64,000 nucleotides of DNA from Eubacterium brachy ATCC 33089 (GTDB taxonomy: Bacteria > Bacillota > Clostridia > Peptostreptococcales > Anaerovoracaceae): assembly GCA_000488855.1 (NCBI GenBank), contig KI535278.1:62001-126000 (forward strand), read 5' to 3'. A program made the position numbers and the translations under genes. Positions 7,777 to 15,064 of this stretch are shown piece by piece. Position 1 is the first letter of the stretch; each line of letters starts with the position of its first letter. The notes below the pieces were generated by a model. That model did not search any database and was not told the origin of the DNA. It saw only the letters and a program-made list of their open reading frames with translations.

Positions 7777-9237
7777 TTATAGGTCTAACTCATTCCTCTT
7801 AACCTGTGTTAGTCCTCTCTTTTCTTGCAGTAATTTATCTATACAGCTTCTAACACTTTCAGCCTGTTCCACTTCTTTTCGTATATCTATGATTTGAGAA
7901 TATAGGGTATCTTTTTCTTTCCTCAAAGTGCCTATTTCAGATTTCCATTTGGATACATTTAAGGTCTTGCTTTCTCCTAAATGCTCTTTGAGATATTTCT
8001 TGGCACTTTCAAATAAAATAATCTCTGCGGTATGTTCGTTGTAGAAAGTATCTTGTTTATTTTTCTTTAGCTTGGTATAGGCTTTATAGGTATCTTTATG
8101 CTTCAAATATTTTTCGGCGTGGTCGATAAATTGTACTCTATCATCTATTTTCTTTTCGGTGTCTTTGATAGCTCTTGTGGTATTGTAAATTTTATCTCTT
8201 AAATCAAGTATATTTTCTTTCAGTTCGGATATGGAAGTGATGTTTTTCTCTTTTAAAAGCTGATAACTTTCAATATATTTTTCTAAGTCTGTATTATGGT
8301 TATCTGCATTTTTACGGATAAGATTTTCAAGAACGGATAGCAAATTTTCTTTCGGTGGGAGGGTGGATTTTGTATTTTCGTTTTCTGCTTTTTCTTCTTT
8401 TCCTATTCCCCTTATCCAATTTAACAAGGCTTTTATTCTTCTTGAGATTTCTCTTAAAATCATGTTTTGATGTTTGATTTCTCGGTTGATATTTCCTCTG
8501 TCGGTGGCTATGCCTTTCTTTTCCATTTGGGTAGCTGATACGCCTAAATGAATGGTCGGTATTTGTTCTATACCTTGTCTTCGATAGGAACGGTGATCTA
8601 CTTTTTCTTGTATGCTATTTTCTTCAAGATATTTGTTTGTAATGTCTGCCCATGCTTTTCGCCAATGTTCTGCTTTGTCTTGCTCATTCCAATCCACTGT
8701 ATTGATTTTTCTTGTCTTGTAATTTCCATTTTTGAGTTTTACTTTTTCTCCGTTTTCATCAAGGATATATTCTTTTTTTGATTTTGCTCCCCATGTTGTA
8801 TCTTCATTTAACGGTCGCATGGTAAGTAGGATATGTGCGTGTGGGTTTCCATCTCCTTTATCGTGCAGAGCAATATCGGCACACATACCGACTTTTACAA
8901 AATTTTCTTTTACATAATCTCGTACAAGATTTATTTGTTTTTCCCTGTCTAACTCTTTAGGCAAGGCAATTTCTATTTCTCTTGCAAGCTGTGAGTTTTT
9001 ACTTTTTTCTATTTTTTCTACACTGTTCCATAATGTTCCTCTATCTGAAAATTCCTGTGGTGCATTTTGTGGTAATAGGATTTCTGTATGGGCTATTCCG
9101 CCTTTTCTTGTAAAGTCGTGGACTATGCCGTCATATTCATTTTTTATCTTTTCGCCACTACGATAGGCGGAAGCTGCTACCGCACTTTTGCCTTTTCCTC
9201 TTGAGATAATCTTTATGCAAAGATGGTATATCGCCAT
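7777..9237 (-). CDS. mobL: MobA/MobL family relaxase (MOBQ type)
   Basis: This 486-residue protein nicks oriT and pilots the strand during mobilisation. The N-terminal relaxase domain shows the start pattern MAIYHLCIKIISRG, the catalytic-Tyr region AYRSG (Tyr25), an ALHD motif (His125) and the metal-binding NPHAHILLTMRP (His133 and His135). Residues beyond about 230 are helical and coiled-coil, with no visible primase or helicase domain. The oriT-like hairpins lie immediately upstream (9365-9477). It serves the nested element, which lacks its own mating pore and would depend on a helper. Confidence 0.92.
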   Translation of the reverse strand: MAIYHLCIKIISRGKGKSAVAASAYRSGEKIKNEYDGIVHDFTRKGGIAHTEILLPQNAPQEFSDRGTLWNSVEKIEKSKNSQLAREIEIALPKELDREKQINLVRDYVKENFVKVGMCADIALHDKGDGNPHAHILLTMRPLNEDTTWGAKSKKEYILDENGEKVKLKNGNYKTRKINTVDWNEQDKAEHWRKAWADITNKYLEENSIQEKVDHRSYRRQGIEQIPTIHLGVSATQMEKKGIATDRGNINREIKHQNMILREISRRIKALLNWIRGIGKEEKAENENTKSTLPPKENLLSVLENLIRKNADNHNTDLEKYIESYQLLKEKNITSISELKENILDLRDKIYNTTRAIKDTEKKIDDRVQFIDHAEKYLKHKDTYKAYTKLKKNKQDTFYNEHTAEIILFESAKKYLKEHLGESKTLNVSKWKSEIGTLRKEKDTLYSQIIDIRKEVEQAESVRSCIDKLLQEKRGLTQVKRNELDL

Positions 9238-9364
9238 ATCTAAAAACCTCCTCTCTTTTTCTTATATGGATATGGTGGCGATAGATAAGACTTCCTAAAA
9301 AAATCGGATAGCTTTTATCCGATTTCTTTTGGGAAGTACACAAGGGGTAGGAAATGTATTTCCG

Positions 9365-9477
9365 TAGGGGAGTGTAGCTCCCCTGTATCAGCGTTAGCTG
9401 ATATGCCCTCTGCTAAGAGCCTTCGGAGAACGCACGCACCTGTTAAGGTGTATATGTGCGCCCTTGTAAACAAGGGA
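9365..9477. other. Probable oriT with MOBQ-type nick sequence
   Basis: The intergenic region before the relaxase gene is dense with inverted repeats: GGGGAG/CTCCCC (9367-9383), TATCAGC/GCTGATA (9386-9403), CGCAC-CACC/GGTG-GTGCG (9431-9460) and CCCTTG/CAAGGG (9461-9476). The arm of the third repeat leads into ATGTGCGCCCTT (9454-9465). This resembles the RSF1010/R1162-class nick region TAAGTGCG|CCCT, so a nick near 9460/9461 on the plus strand is predicted. The evidence is by resemblance and location. Confidence 0.72.
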
Positions 9478-9798
9478 CTATTCCTCTGTTTCCATTACTT
9501 CCTCTTGTATTTCTGTAATTTTGTTTTCGCTTTGTTCTCGCTTCTCAATAATTTTTAGGATTTTTTGATTGACTGCTTCTTTGATATTTGGGAATGTAAT
9601 TAGCTGATAAAATTCATCTTTGGTAAAATCCTTGCTTTCGTTAAAGATACTTTCAAAAACTGCTCCTTTTTCATAAAGCCTTTTATCTCTTTTCTTTCGT
9701 TCTTCCTGTTTCTGCTGACTGATGAGTTTTTTTCTTTTGTTTTGTAACTGCTTGATTTCTTCTTCTGCCATTAAGATTTTTTCATCTATTTTTTTCAT
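9478..9798 (-). CDS. DUF3847 family mobilisation-associated protein
   Basis: The 106-residue, highly charged protein opens with a coiled coil (DEKILMAEEEIKQLQNKRKKL) followed by a basic stretch (EERKKRDKRLYEKGAVFESIF). This is the layout of DUF3847 proteins found beside MobA/MobL relaxases in Firmicutes mobilizable elements. The size and arrangement recall MobC-type accessory proteins that help the relaxase at oriT, which is inference. An RBS (AAAGGAG) precedes the ATG, and a terminator-like hairpin lies just upstream. Confidence 0.8.
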   Translation of the reverse strand: MKKIDEKILMAEEEIKQLQNKRKKLISQQKQEERKKRDKRLYEKGAVFESIFNESKDFTKDEFYQLITFPNIKEAVNQKILKIIEKREQSENKITEIQEEVMETEE

Positions 9799-9827
9799 TT
9801 TCTGTTCTCCTTTCTGATTTTTAGTAA

Positions 9828-9858
9828 AGAAAAAACAGTAAACCGATTTGATTTACTG
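9828..9858 (-). terminator. Terminator between tnpW and the DUF3847 gene
   Basis: The minus-strand stem CAGTAAA/TTTACTG is followed by TTTTTTCTTT. It is nearly identical to the hairpin at 6585-6616 and stands about 30 bases before the next ATG, so it could also act as an attenuator. Confidence 0.78.
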
Positions 9859-9870
9859 CTTTCATTTTGT

Positions 9871-10068
9871 CTATTCTTTTTGTTCCGATTTCACTACCTT
9901 TAACAGCTTATCTTGAAATGTATCCTTACTGTTTGGGTCAAAATATATCTCTGTTACAAAAGTTTTTCCTCTAATCTTTTTTATCATGATATTGTTATGT
10001 TTTTGGGGTATGGTCTGTTCTTTTACTGTCTGTATTTCATCGTTCTGTGCTTCTTGTTTTTCAGTCAT
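9871..10068 (-). CDS. tnpW: Transposon-encoded protein TnpW
   Basis: The 65-residue protein has a polar N-terminus and the conserved core KKIRGKTFVTEIYFDPNSK followed by FQDKLLKVVK. It matches the TnpW family of Tn4451/Tn4453-type elements, named from genetics of those transposons but of unknown activity. It lies directly after tnpX, separated by a hairpin. A second, shorter homologue lies at 6395-6559. Confidence 0.82.
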   Translation of the reverse strand: MTEKQEAQNDEIQTVKEQTIPQKHNNIMIKKIRGKTFVTEIYFDPNSKDTFQDKLLKVVKSEQKE

Positions 10069-10090
10069 TAAATCCTCCTTTTACTTGCAC

Positions 10091-10121
10091 AAAAAAAGAT
10101 TTCCTGTGATTTAGGAAACCT
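10091..10121 (-). terminator. Terminator after tnpX
   Basis: The minus-strand hairpin AGGTTTCCT/AGGAAATCT (one wobble pair) is followed by TTTTTTT, just after the tnpX stop. Confidence 0.85.
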
Positions 10122-10147
10122 CTTTTCGTCTTGGTTGATATTTGGTT

Positions 10148-11986
10148 TTAGGTTGTGGCTTGCAGCTTTTTTCTTGCTCTGTATTCTCGTGCTTTTATCC
10201 GTTCGTACTCTCTAAACTTTTCAAGATTTTTAGCTCGGTATTCTTTGGAATATGCTCTGTGATATGCTCTTGATTTTTCTTTCTTGGCTTCTTCTATTTC
10301 TTCTCTCATCTGTATCATTTCCTGTTCTGTCGGCTCTATCTGTTTTGTAAGTTCATTTTCAAATTTTCCGATATAGTTGAAATACACTTCGATACGCTGT
10401 ACGGCATATTTTGCTCTTTTAACATCTCGCTCATGCACTACAATTTTACTGATAAATTCATTGATGGCGGTAGGGGTAAGTTCTTCAAAATCTGAATAGC
10501 TTCCTGCAAGCTTGATAAAGTTCTTTGCTCTTTGGTTGGCATTTTCAAATTCGGATAAGCGTTCCTCTATTTTCTCTTGCTCTGCTTTCAAAGTGTAATA
10601 TTCTTCTGCATACTTCCTTGATAGCAGTTCATAGCGTTTTGGCTCGATATTTCCCAGTGCATTATCTTCATAGAGTTTATTCATCACTCTTTCTATCTGT
10701 TCCATTCTATCTGTGATTTGTGGAATACGCTTTTGCTGTTTCTTGATTTCTTCCGTCTGTTCTTTAGCAAGACTGCTTTTTACCAATGCTTCAAATTCTT
10801 CTTTATTTGCTAATGAATACTGTGCTATTTTTCGCAAAACCTCCGTAAGATTTTCCATCACATCATCGACATCAATGCGGTGGGGAGAATGGCATTTAGG
10901 ATGTTTGGCTTTTCCTTTGGCATATTCACTGCAATAGGTTACATGCTGTACTTTTCCGTTTTTGTGTATGGTACGAATGTGCATTTTTGTACCACAATCT
11001 TTGCAATACATCAGTCCGGAAAGTGCATGGATTTCTCCATCTCCGTTTGGTCTTTTTACAGGTGCATTTTTTAATATCCTTTGTACATTTTCATAGGTAC
11101 TTCGGTCTATGATTGGCTCATGCACATTTTCTATAATTTGCCATTTGCTTTTATCTACATAGTGGTTTCTCTTATCTCTATAATGCTTTTCGGTTTTGAA
11201 GTTGACTACATCGCCACAATACTCCTGTCTTTTCAGTATGCGTGTTAAGGTTGCTTTGTTCCAGTTATAGCGGTTTTCTTCATTCAGCTTTCTGTTTTTC
11301 GCCGTTCCTCTGTCTTGCTGTTTCATATAAAAAGTTGGGGTTAATATTTCTCTTTCTTTCAAGCAAACGGCTATCTGATTACGGTTTTTCCCCTCCATAA
11401 ATAGCGTAAAAATGAGTTTAACAACTTTAGCAGCTTCTTTATCGACTATCCAATAATCTTTGTTATTCGGGTCTTTTATATAGCCGTATGGGGCTTCTGT
11501 TGCAACAGGCTTTCTGCTTGCTCCTTTGGTCTTAATGCCTGTTTTGACTTTCTTGCTGATGTCTCTTGCATACCACTCTGACATGATATTGATAAATGGG
11601 GCAAATTCCAATGTGTTTTGGTCTTTACTGTCGATACCGTTGTTGACGGCAATAAAGCGTACATTATTTCTTCTAAATATCTCCATAGCATTTCCCACTT
11701 GGAGATAATCTCGTCCCCACCTTGTCATATCTTTCATAATGACAATGCCGATTTTTCCGCTTTCTACATCGCTTATCATCTGTGTATAGGCGGAGCGGTC
11801 AAAGAACCTTCCGCTTTCATCATCGTCGATATAGTGGCGAATGTTCATCAGCTTGTGCTGTCTTGCATATCTCTCTAAAAATGCCTTTTGATTTACAATA
11901 CTGTTGCTTTCGCCACCGTCCCTATCCTCATCACCAACTGAAAGGCGGGAGTATAGCGCTGTGATTTTATTTGTGTATTCTATCAT
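10148..11986 (-). CDS. tnpX: Large serine recombinase TnpX
   Basis: The 612-residue protein excises and inserts the nested element. The N-terminal resolvase domain shows ALYSRLS with the presumed catalytic Ser16, the QKAFLERYA region and MKDMTRWGRD. A recombinase domain follows (APYGYIKDP, with the NRYNWNKATLTRILKRQEYCGDVVNFK region), then a zinc ribbon (YCKDCGTKM...CSEY) and a long coiled coil. The C-terminal part has the DUF4368-like AVQRIEVYFNYIGKF. This order is that of TnpX/TndX of Tn4451 and Tn5397. The RBS AAGGAGG precedes the ATG. It lies at the right end of the element, about 50 bases from the broken traG frame. Confidence 0.93.
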   Translation of the reverse strand: MIEYTNKITALYSRLSVGDEDRDGGESNSIVNQKAFLERYARQHKLMNIRHYIDDDESGRFFDRSAYTQMISDVESGKIGIVIMKDMTRWGRDYLQVGNAMEIFRRNNVRFIAVNNGIDSKDQNTLEFAPFINIMSEWYARDISKKVKTGIKTKGASRKPVATEAPYGYIKDPNNKDYWIVDKEAAKVVKLIFTLFMEGKNRNQIAVCLKEREILTPTFYMKQQDRGTAKNRKLNEENRYNWNKATLTRILKRQEYCGDVVNFKTEKHYRDKRNHYVDKSKWQIIENVHEPIIDRSTYENVQRILKNAPVKRPNGDGEIHALSGLMYCKDCGTKMHIRTIHKNGKVQHVTYCSEYAKGKAKHPKCHSPHRIDVDDVMENLTEVLRKIAQYSLANKEEFEALVKSSLAKEQTEEIKKQQKRIPQITDRMEQIERVMNKLYEDNALGNIEPKRYELLSRKYAEEYYTLKAEQEKIEERLSEFENANQRAKNFIKLAGSYSDFEELTPTAINEFISKIVVHERDVKRAKYAVQRIEVYFNYIGKFENELTKQIEPTEQEMIQMREEIEEAKKEKSRAYHRAYSKEYRAKNLEKFREYERIKAREYRARKKLQATT

Positions 11987-12036
11987 GGCGTTATCCTCCT
12001 TTTTTATGTCTATATATCACTCCTGTTCAGTTAATA

Positions 12037-12375
12037 TTATGCAACCCATCTTGCCGATCCATACTCTTTTCCCTGCCTAAACTTTTTAGCGTTTTTCCCT
12101 TTTGTATAGACAACGAATTTGATTAAAGCAGCCATTCCTATACCTATTAAAATATCCGCCGGATGAATACTCGGAAGAAAGCTCATTGTGTTAAGTTCTA
12201 ATATCCCTTGAAATATTTTATCTATCACATCTCCTCCAATATAGCTTCTTACATGATGGGAAAAGATGTTTCCTAAATAGAAAAATGCAAGATAGGGAAT
12301 ATTCTGCTTTAGAAACTTTACCTTATCCTGCACCTTAAATAAGCCTTTGATGTCCTTTAATATCTTATCTATCAT
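12037..12375 (-). pseudogene. traG: 5' fragment of TraG/VirD4-type coupling protein gene, cut by element insertion
   Basis: The first 112 codons resemble the N-terminus of CTn-type VirD4/TraG coupling proteins: two hydrophobic segments (IPYLAFFYLGNIF and ADILIGIGMAALIKFVVY), then YTKGKNAKKFRQGKEYGSARW. In the family GSARWG leads into the P-loop ATPase of about 450 further residues; here the frame ends VA-stop immediately after GSARW, next to tnpX. The ATPase part is nowhere else in the window, so the coupling protein cannot function. The ATG overlaps the PcfB-like stop by four bases, as in intact operons. Confidence 0.82.
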
Positions 12376-12857
12376 AGGCTCTGCTCCTTTTGTTTATTCT
12401 TGACTTTATCCTTTGAAACAGAGTTCTTTGCCATTTCTTTGAACTTCTCAATATTCTTATGAATGGACTCCTTCCTTTCCATTTTCTTTTCTGATTCTGA
12501 AAGGGCATGCTTAAATGCTTTGTCCATAACCTTCATATCTTTAGCTTGAAAGAATACTGAGTATTTTCCACTTTCCTTATCTTTCATCACAGAAAACTTA
12601 ACCCCATATCTATTCAGCTCTTTTTTCAATTCCTTAAGCTCTGCTTCCTCTACCGGAATTTCTTCAAGCTGTCCTTTTTTAACCATATCTTTGAGTTTTA
12701 CTTCATTTCCATTAGCATTAACCAGCTTTTCAAGTCCACCAAGTTTTTCCGCTTCTTTCATCAGCTTCTTTAGTAAATCCCATACAAGTTTCCCTGTTAC
12801 CTTAGCAGCTCTTACTTCTATATTCAGCGTTTTTCTTGCTATCTCTTCATTGATCAA
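12372..12857 (-). CDS. PcfB family protein (DUF3801)
   Basis: The 161-residue, Lys/Glu-rich protein has the DUF3801 pattern: an N-terminal helix with ARKTLNIEVRAAKVTGKL, a middle motif YGVKFSVMKDKESGKYSVFF and a basic coiled tail. PcfB of pCF10 sits beside the coupling protein PcfC and helps recruit the relaxosome, and here it again precedes the traG fragment. It overlaps both neighbours by four bases, indicating one tightly coupled operon. Confidence 0.85.
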   Translation of the reverse strand: MINEEIARKTLNIEVRAAKVTGKLVWDLLKKLMKEAEKLGGLEKLVNANGNEVKLKDMVKKGQLEEIPVEEAELKELKKELNRYGVKFSVMKDKESGKYSVFFQAKDMKVMDKAFKHALSESEKKMERKESIHKNIEKFKEMAKNSVSKDKVKNKQKEQSL

Positions 12858-13705
12858 GTTCTCTCACCTCCATTCAGTAGCCTCTCTTTATTACGAGCCA
12901 GCTTATCCTTTTGAATAACCTTTCTAAAATCTTCTCCTACAACCATAACAGGAATACACATCTCTACGATTCGCGAATAAATCCTCTGATGCTCCACACT
13001 TTCCGTGCAATTTAGAATTGTGTCATAGGAAAGGTTTGTGGTAAAAATAGTCGGTTTTTGTTTTAAGTATCTGTTATTAACAATGTTATATACCTGTTCT
13101 TTTGCATAACTTGTATCCCTTTCAATTCCTAAATCATCTAAGATAAGAACAGAAGTATTTACAAGAGATTCAATATATGCGTTTTTATCAATGTCAAATC
13201 CGCCTTTTTGTAGTTCGTTGATAATCTGTGCAAAATTTCTTATCTTAACCCCTACCTGATATTGTTCAATTAGAGCATTGGCGATAGAACAAGCAAGGTA
13301 TGTCTTTCCACTACCTACCGAACCATAAAACAAAAGTCCTATATTTTCCTTTTTCATTTCCTCATAATCTTTTACAAAATTCTTGGCAATAATAAGGCTT
13401 TGATTTTCTTCTCCCTGATAATTTTCAAAGGTATATGACCACTGAATAACAGAGTTAAAGCAGCTACTCTTTAATCGCTCTGTATCCATCTGCTTTTGTC
13501 TTTCCTTTTCTCTTGCCTCTCTACCTCTATCACACTTGCATGAGGTTCTAAAGAGCATCTTGTTTCCAAAAAACTCCATCACTTTCCCATCTTTTCTTTC
13601 GTGGCAGACTTTGCAATAGGCGTGTCCATCTTTGATATACTCTTTTTCAGGATCATAAGAGTACTCTACATCCTCTATCATTACTTTTTCCAATTCTTTC
13701 ATCAT
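12854..13705 (-). CDS. DnaC/IstB-like helicase-loader ATPase of the conjugative element
   Basis: The 283-residue AAA+ protein has an N-terminal zinc-binding segment (CKVCHERKDG, later CKCDRGRE), Walker A GSVGSGKT near residue 128 and Walker B LILDDLG near 190, then sensor I TTNLS. This is the architecture of DnaC/DnaI loaders, which deliver replicative helicase to the element's origin. It overlaps the RepA-like gene upstream by four bases, so the two act together in element replication. Confidence 0.88.
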   Translation of the reverse strand: MMKELEKVMIEDVEYSYDPEKEYIKDGHAYCKVCHERKDGKVMEFFGNKMLFRTSCKCDRGREAREKERQKQMDTERLKSSCFNSVIQWSYTFENYQGEENQSLIIAKNFVKDYEEMKKENIGLLFYGSVGSGKTYLACSIANALIEQYQVGVKIRNFAQIINELQKGGFDIDKNAYIESLVNTSVLILDDLGIERDTSYAKEQVYNIVNNRYLKQKPTIFTTNLSYDTILNCTESVEHQRIYSRIVEMCIPVMVVGEDFRKVIQKDKLARNKERLLNGGERT

Positions 13706-14481
13706 AGGTGTTCTCCTTTATCATATTCTTCCCATGTCGGGATATTTGATGTTTTCACTTCTTTTCCTCTCCCCTGATCTTTATAGAACCAAGAAAGGAT
13801 TGTTGCTTTATGGTCTTTATATGTCTTTCCGGTGCTTTTGATATATGCAGATAGCCTTTCAATGTAATTATCAAGCTGTGAGTTCATTATGATTTGTAAA
13901 TCGGATATATCTTCAGCAGCTAAAAATACATTTTGAAATGTTCCAAGTCCGTTTTCACCAAAACTATATTCTCTCTTACTATACTTACTCTTATTATTCT
14001 CTATATAGTTACGGTCAACATTTTTAACCTCTTGAAGTTCATTTTCTTTACTTCTGAGGTCAACATCTTTTACTTCTGAAGTAAAGTTTTTTAACTTCTG
14101 AAAGTCATTTTCTTTTACCTGAAATACACTCATGAAATCTTTGACATAAATGATATTCGGTTTGCCAAGTCCAAGTCTTACTCTTTCAATCAGTCCAATT
14201 CCTTTTTTTCTATCTAACTCATCTAATGTTTTTATGGCAGTAGGCTTTGAAATATTTCTTCTTTTCATAATTTCCTCGACTGTGAAATAGATAAATACTC
14301 TACCTTCCTTGTCTATCCAGTTATTCTTAAAGGACATTCCTGTTCGTTTCAAAAGCATGGAATAAAGGATAATTGCTTCGGCAGATAATCCCTTAAATTC
14401 TTCTCCATCAACCAATATCTCCGGAACTTTTAAGAAATTAAATCGTTCCGCTTCTCTGTTATAGAAATAGTCAAAGTCCAT
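13702..14481 (-). CDS. Replication initiator RepA-N type with C-terminal DUF6017-like region
   Basis: The 259-residue protein starts with the RepA-N winged-helix pattern (FYNREAERFNFLKVPEIL, then GLSAEAIILYSMLLKRTGMS and VEEIMKRRNISKPTAIKTLDEL). After a variable linker (about 135-175) the C-terminal part (IMNSQLDNYIERLSAYIKSTG, ILSWFYKD) resembles DUF6017. It is the standard initiator-like gene of Tn1549/CTn elements and lies directly before the DnaC-like loader. The RBS AAAGGAGG follows closely on a terminator hairpin, which may set its expression. Confidence 0.88.
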   Translation of the reverse strand: MDFDYFYNREAERFNFLKVPEILVDGEEFKGLSAEAIILYSMLLKRTGMSFKNNWIDKEGRVFIYFTVEEIMKRRNISKPTAIKTLDELDRKKGIGLIERVRLGLGKPNIIYVKDFMSVFQVKENDFQKLKNFTSEVKDVDLRSKENELQEVKNVDRNYIENNKSKYSKREYSFGENGLGTFQNVFLAAEDISDLQIIMNSQLDNYIERLSAYIKSTGKTYKDHKATILSWFYKDQGRGKEVKTSNIPTWEEYDKGEHL

Positions 14482-14510
14482 CGCTTCACCTCCTTTCCTT
14501 AAAATTTTAC

Positions 14511-14544
14511 AAAGAAAAAGACGATAGTTTTTTCTCTATCGTCT
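14511..14544 (-). terminator. Terminator/attenuator before the RepA-like gene
   Basis: The minus-strand stem AGACGATAG/CTATCGTCT with an eight-base loop is followed by TTTTCTTT. It lies between the CD1845-like gene and the initiator gene, 30 bases before its start. Confidence 0.82.
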
Positions 14545-14569
14545 TTGGTAACCATTTTTATGAAATTTT

Positions 14570-14854
14570 TTAGATTGATTTTATTGCTTCGTTTATACCT
14601 TTAAGGAAGGCTATAACTGTTGCTCCAACCATAGGTATTCCGTAAGGACTAACTAAAAATCCGATAATCAATGCCTCTATTCCAATGGTAACTTCTTTTT
14701 GTAAAAAAGATGCTATTGCTCCAAATATGCAAAACATCATCAGCAAATACAGTAAGGCTGTTCCGATACCAAGCAGGAATGTCAGAAATGCAGTAAGAAC
14801 ACTAAGCAGCAAGCTGATTGGAAATAAGATTATTTTTATTATCCATCTTATCAT
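14570..14854 (-). CDS. CD1845 family small membrane protein
   Basis: The 94-residue, highly hydrophobic protein has three predicted membrane segments (about 3-35, 36-60 and 62-88), with the family-like ending YGIPMVGATVIAFLKGINEAIKSI. CD1845-type proteins are conserved near the rep end of CTn elements in Clostridioides; no function is assigned. Its ATG lies three bases after the stop of the preceding ORF, suggesting coupled translation. Confidence 0.82.
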   Translation of the reverse strand: MIRWIIKIILFPISLLLSVLTAFLTFLLGIGTALLYLLMMFCIFGAIASFLQKEVTIGIEALIIGFLVSPYGIPMVGATVIAFLKGINEAIKSI

Positions 14855-14857
14855 TGC

Positions 14858-15064
14858 TTATTCCTCGCTTCCTAAATCGTTCTTTGTATCTCCACACACC
14901 ATATCAATACAAACATAAACATCAATATAATTTTTCAGGACTTTTTTTCTTCCTCCATCGCCATCTTCATTAAAGACATAATGCTTGTAAAACTGCTTAA
15001 AATGCAGGATTTTTACTATTTCACTCTTTGTATCAACGCTATGCACTCCACATGAACGCTCCAT
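14858..15064 (-). CDS. Junction ORF: rlmD-derived start fused to conjugative-element small protein
   Basis: The 68-codon frame has its first ATG at 15064 inside rlmD, in another frame. Codons 1-15 come from rlmD sequence; the rest (KILHFKQFYKHYVF onward to DLGSEE) belongs to the element. The in-frame GTG near codon 7 also lies in rlmD sequence, so the element part appears to lack its own ATG, GTG or TTG start. The gene is followed at three bases by the CD1845-like gene. It may be a real element gene that borrows its start from the target, or a gene clipped on integration. Expression and function are unknown. Confidence 0.55.
   Translation of the reverse strand: MERSCGVHSVDTKSEIVKILHFKQFYKHYVFNEDGDGGRKKVLKNYIDVYVCIDMVCGDTKNDLGSEE
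15005..15050. other. Predicted attachment junction at the 3' end of rlmD
   Basis: rlmD keeps an intact C-terminus ending ECIALIQRVK and stops at 15016; element genes begin at once. The 3' end of the rumA/rlmD gene is a known integration site for conjugative elements in Firmicutes. The exact core repeat cannot be set because the other junction is outside the window. Confidence 0.5.

Larger units (their letters stand above)
6660..12036. mobile_element. Nested Tn4451-like mobilizable element (TnpX-MobL type)
   Basis: The contents are a large serine recombinase (TnpX), TnpW, a DUF3847 protein, a MobA/MobL relaxase with an oriT-like region, and NTF2-like and SAP/DUF6434 cargo. The right end is close to 12,036, where the host traG/virD4 frame stops abruptly after GSARW. 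The left end is not defined by a matching traG remainder, so 6,660 is an estimate lying between the SAP gene and the SNF2 remnant. Tn4451-type elements excise as circles by TnpX and are mobilised in trans. The ends and crossover dinucleotide were not resolved. Confidence 0.65.
1..15030. mobile_element. Integrated conjugative element (Tn1549/CTn-like), partial and decayed
   Basis: Every gene from the rlmD 3' end to the left edge reads leftward, and the backbone order (CD1845-like, RepA-like initiator, DnaC-like ATPase, PcfB/DUF3801, TraG/VirD4) is that of Tn1549/CTn-type elements. The coupling protein is truncated. The relaxase, VirB4 and mating-pore genes of the backbone are absent, while the C-terminal part of the element's large SNF2-type protein, an SSB-like gene and an HTH gene remain. 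The left end lies outside the window. The right limit is inferred from where rlmD ends; exact att sites were not established. The element is probably non-autonomous. Confidence 0.75.

Noticed and set aside
9158-9343. 61-codon minus-strand frame overlapping the relaxase start
   Set aside because: It overlaps the start of the relaxase gene in another frame and has no family features.
1-15030. CRISPR array
   Set aside because: I looked for regularly spaced direct repeats across the window and saw none; the repeats present are terminator pairs and protein-domain repeats.
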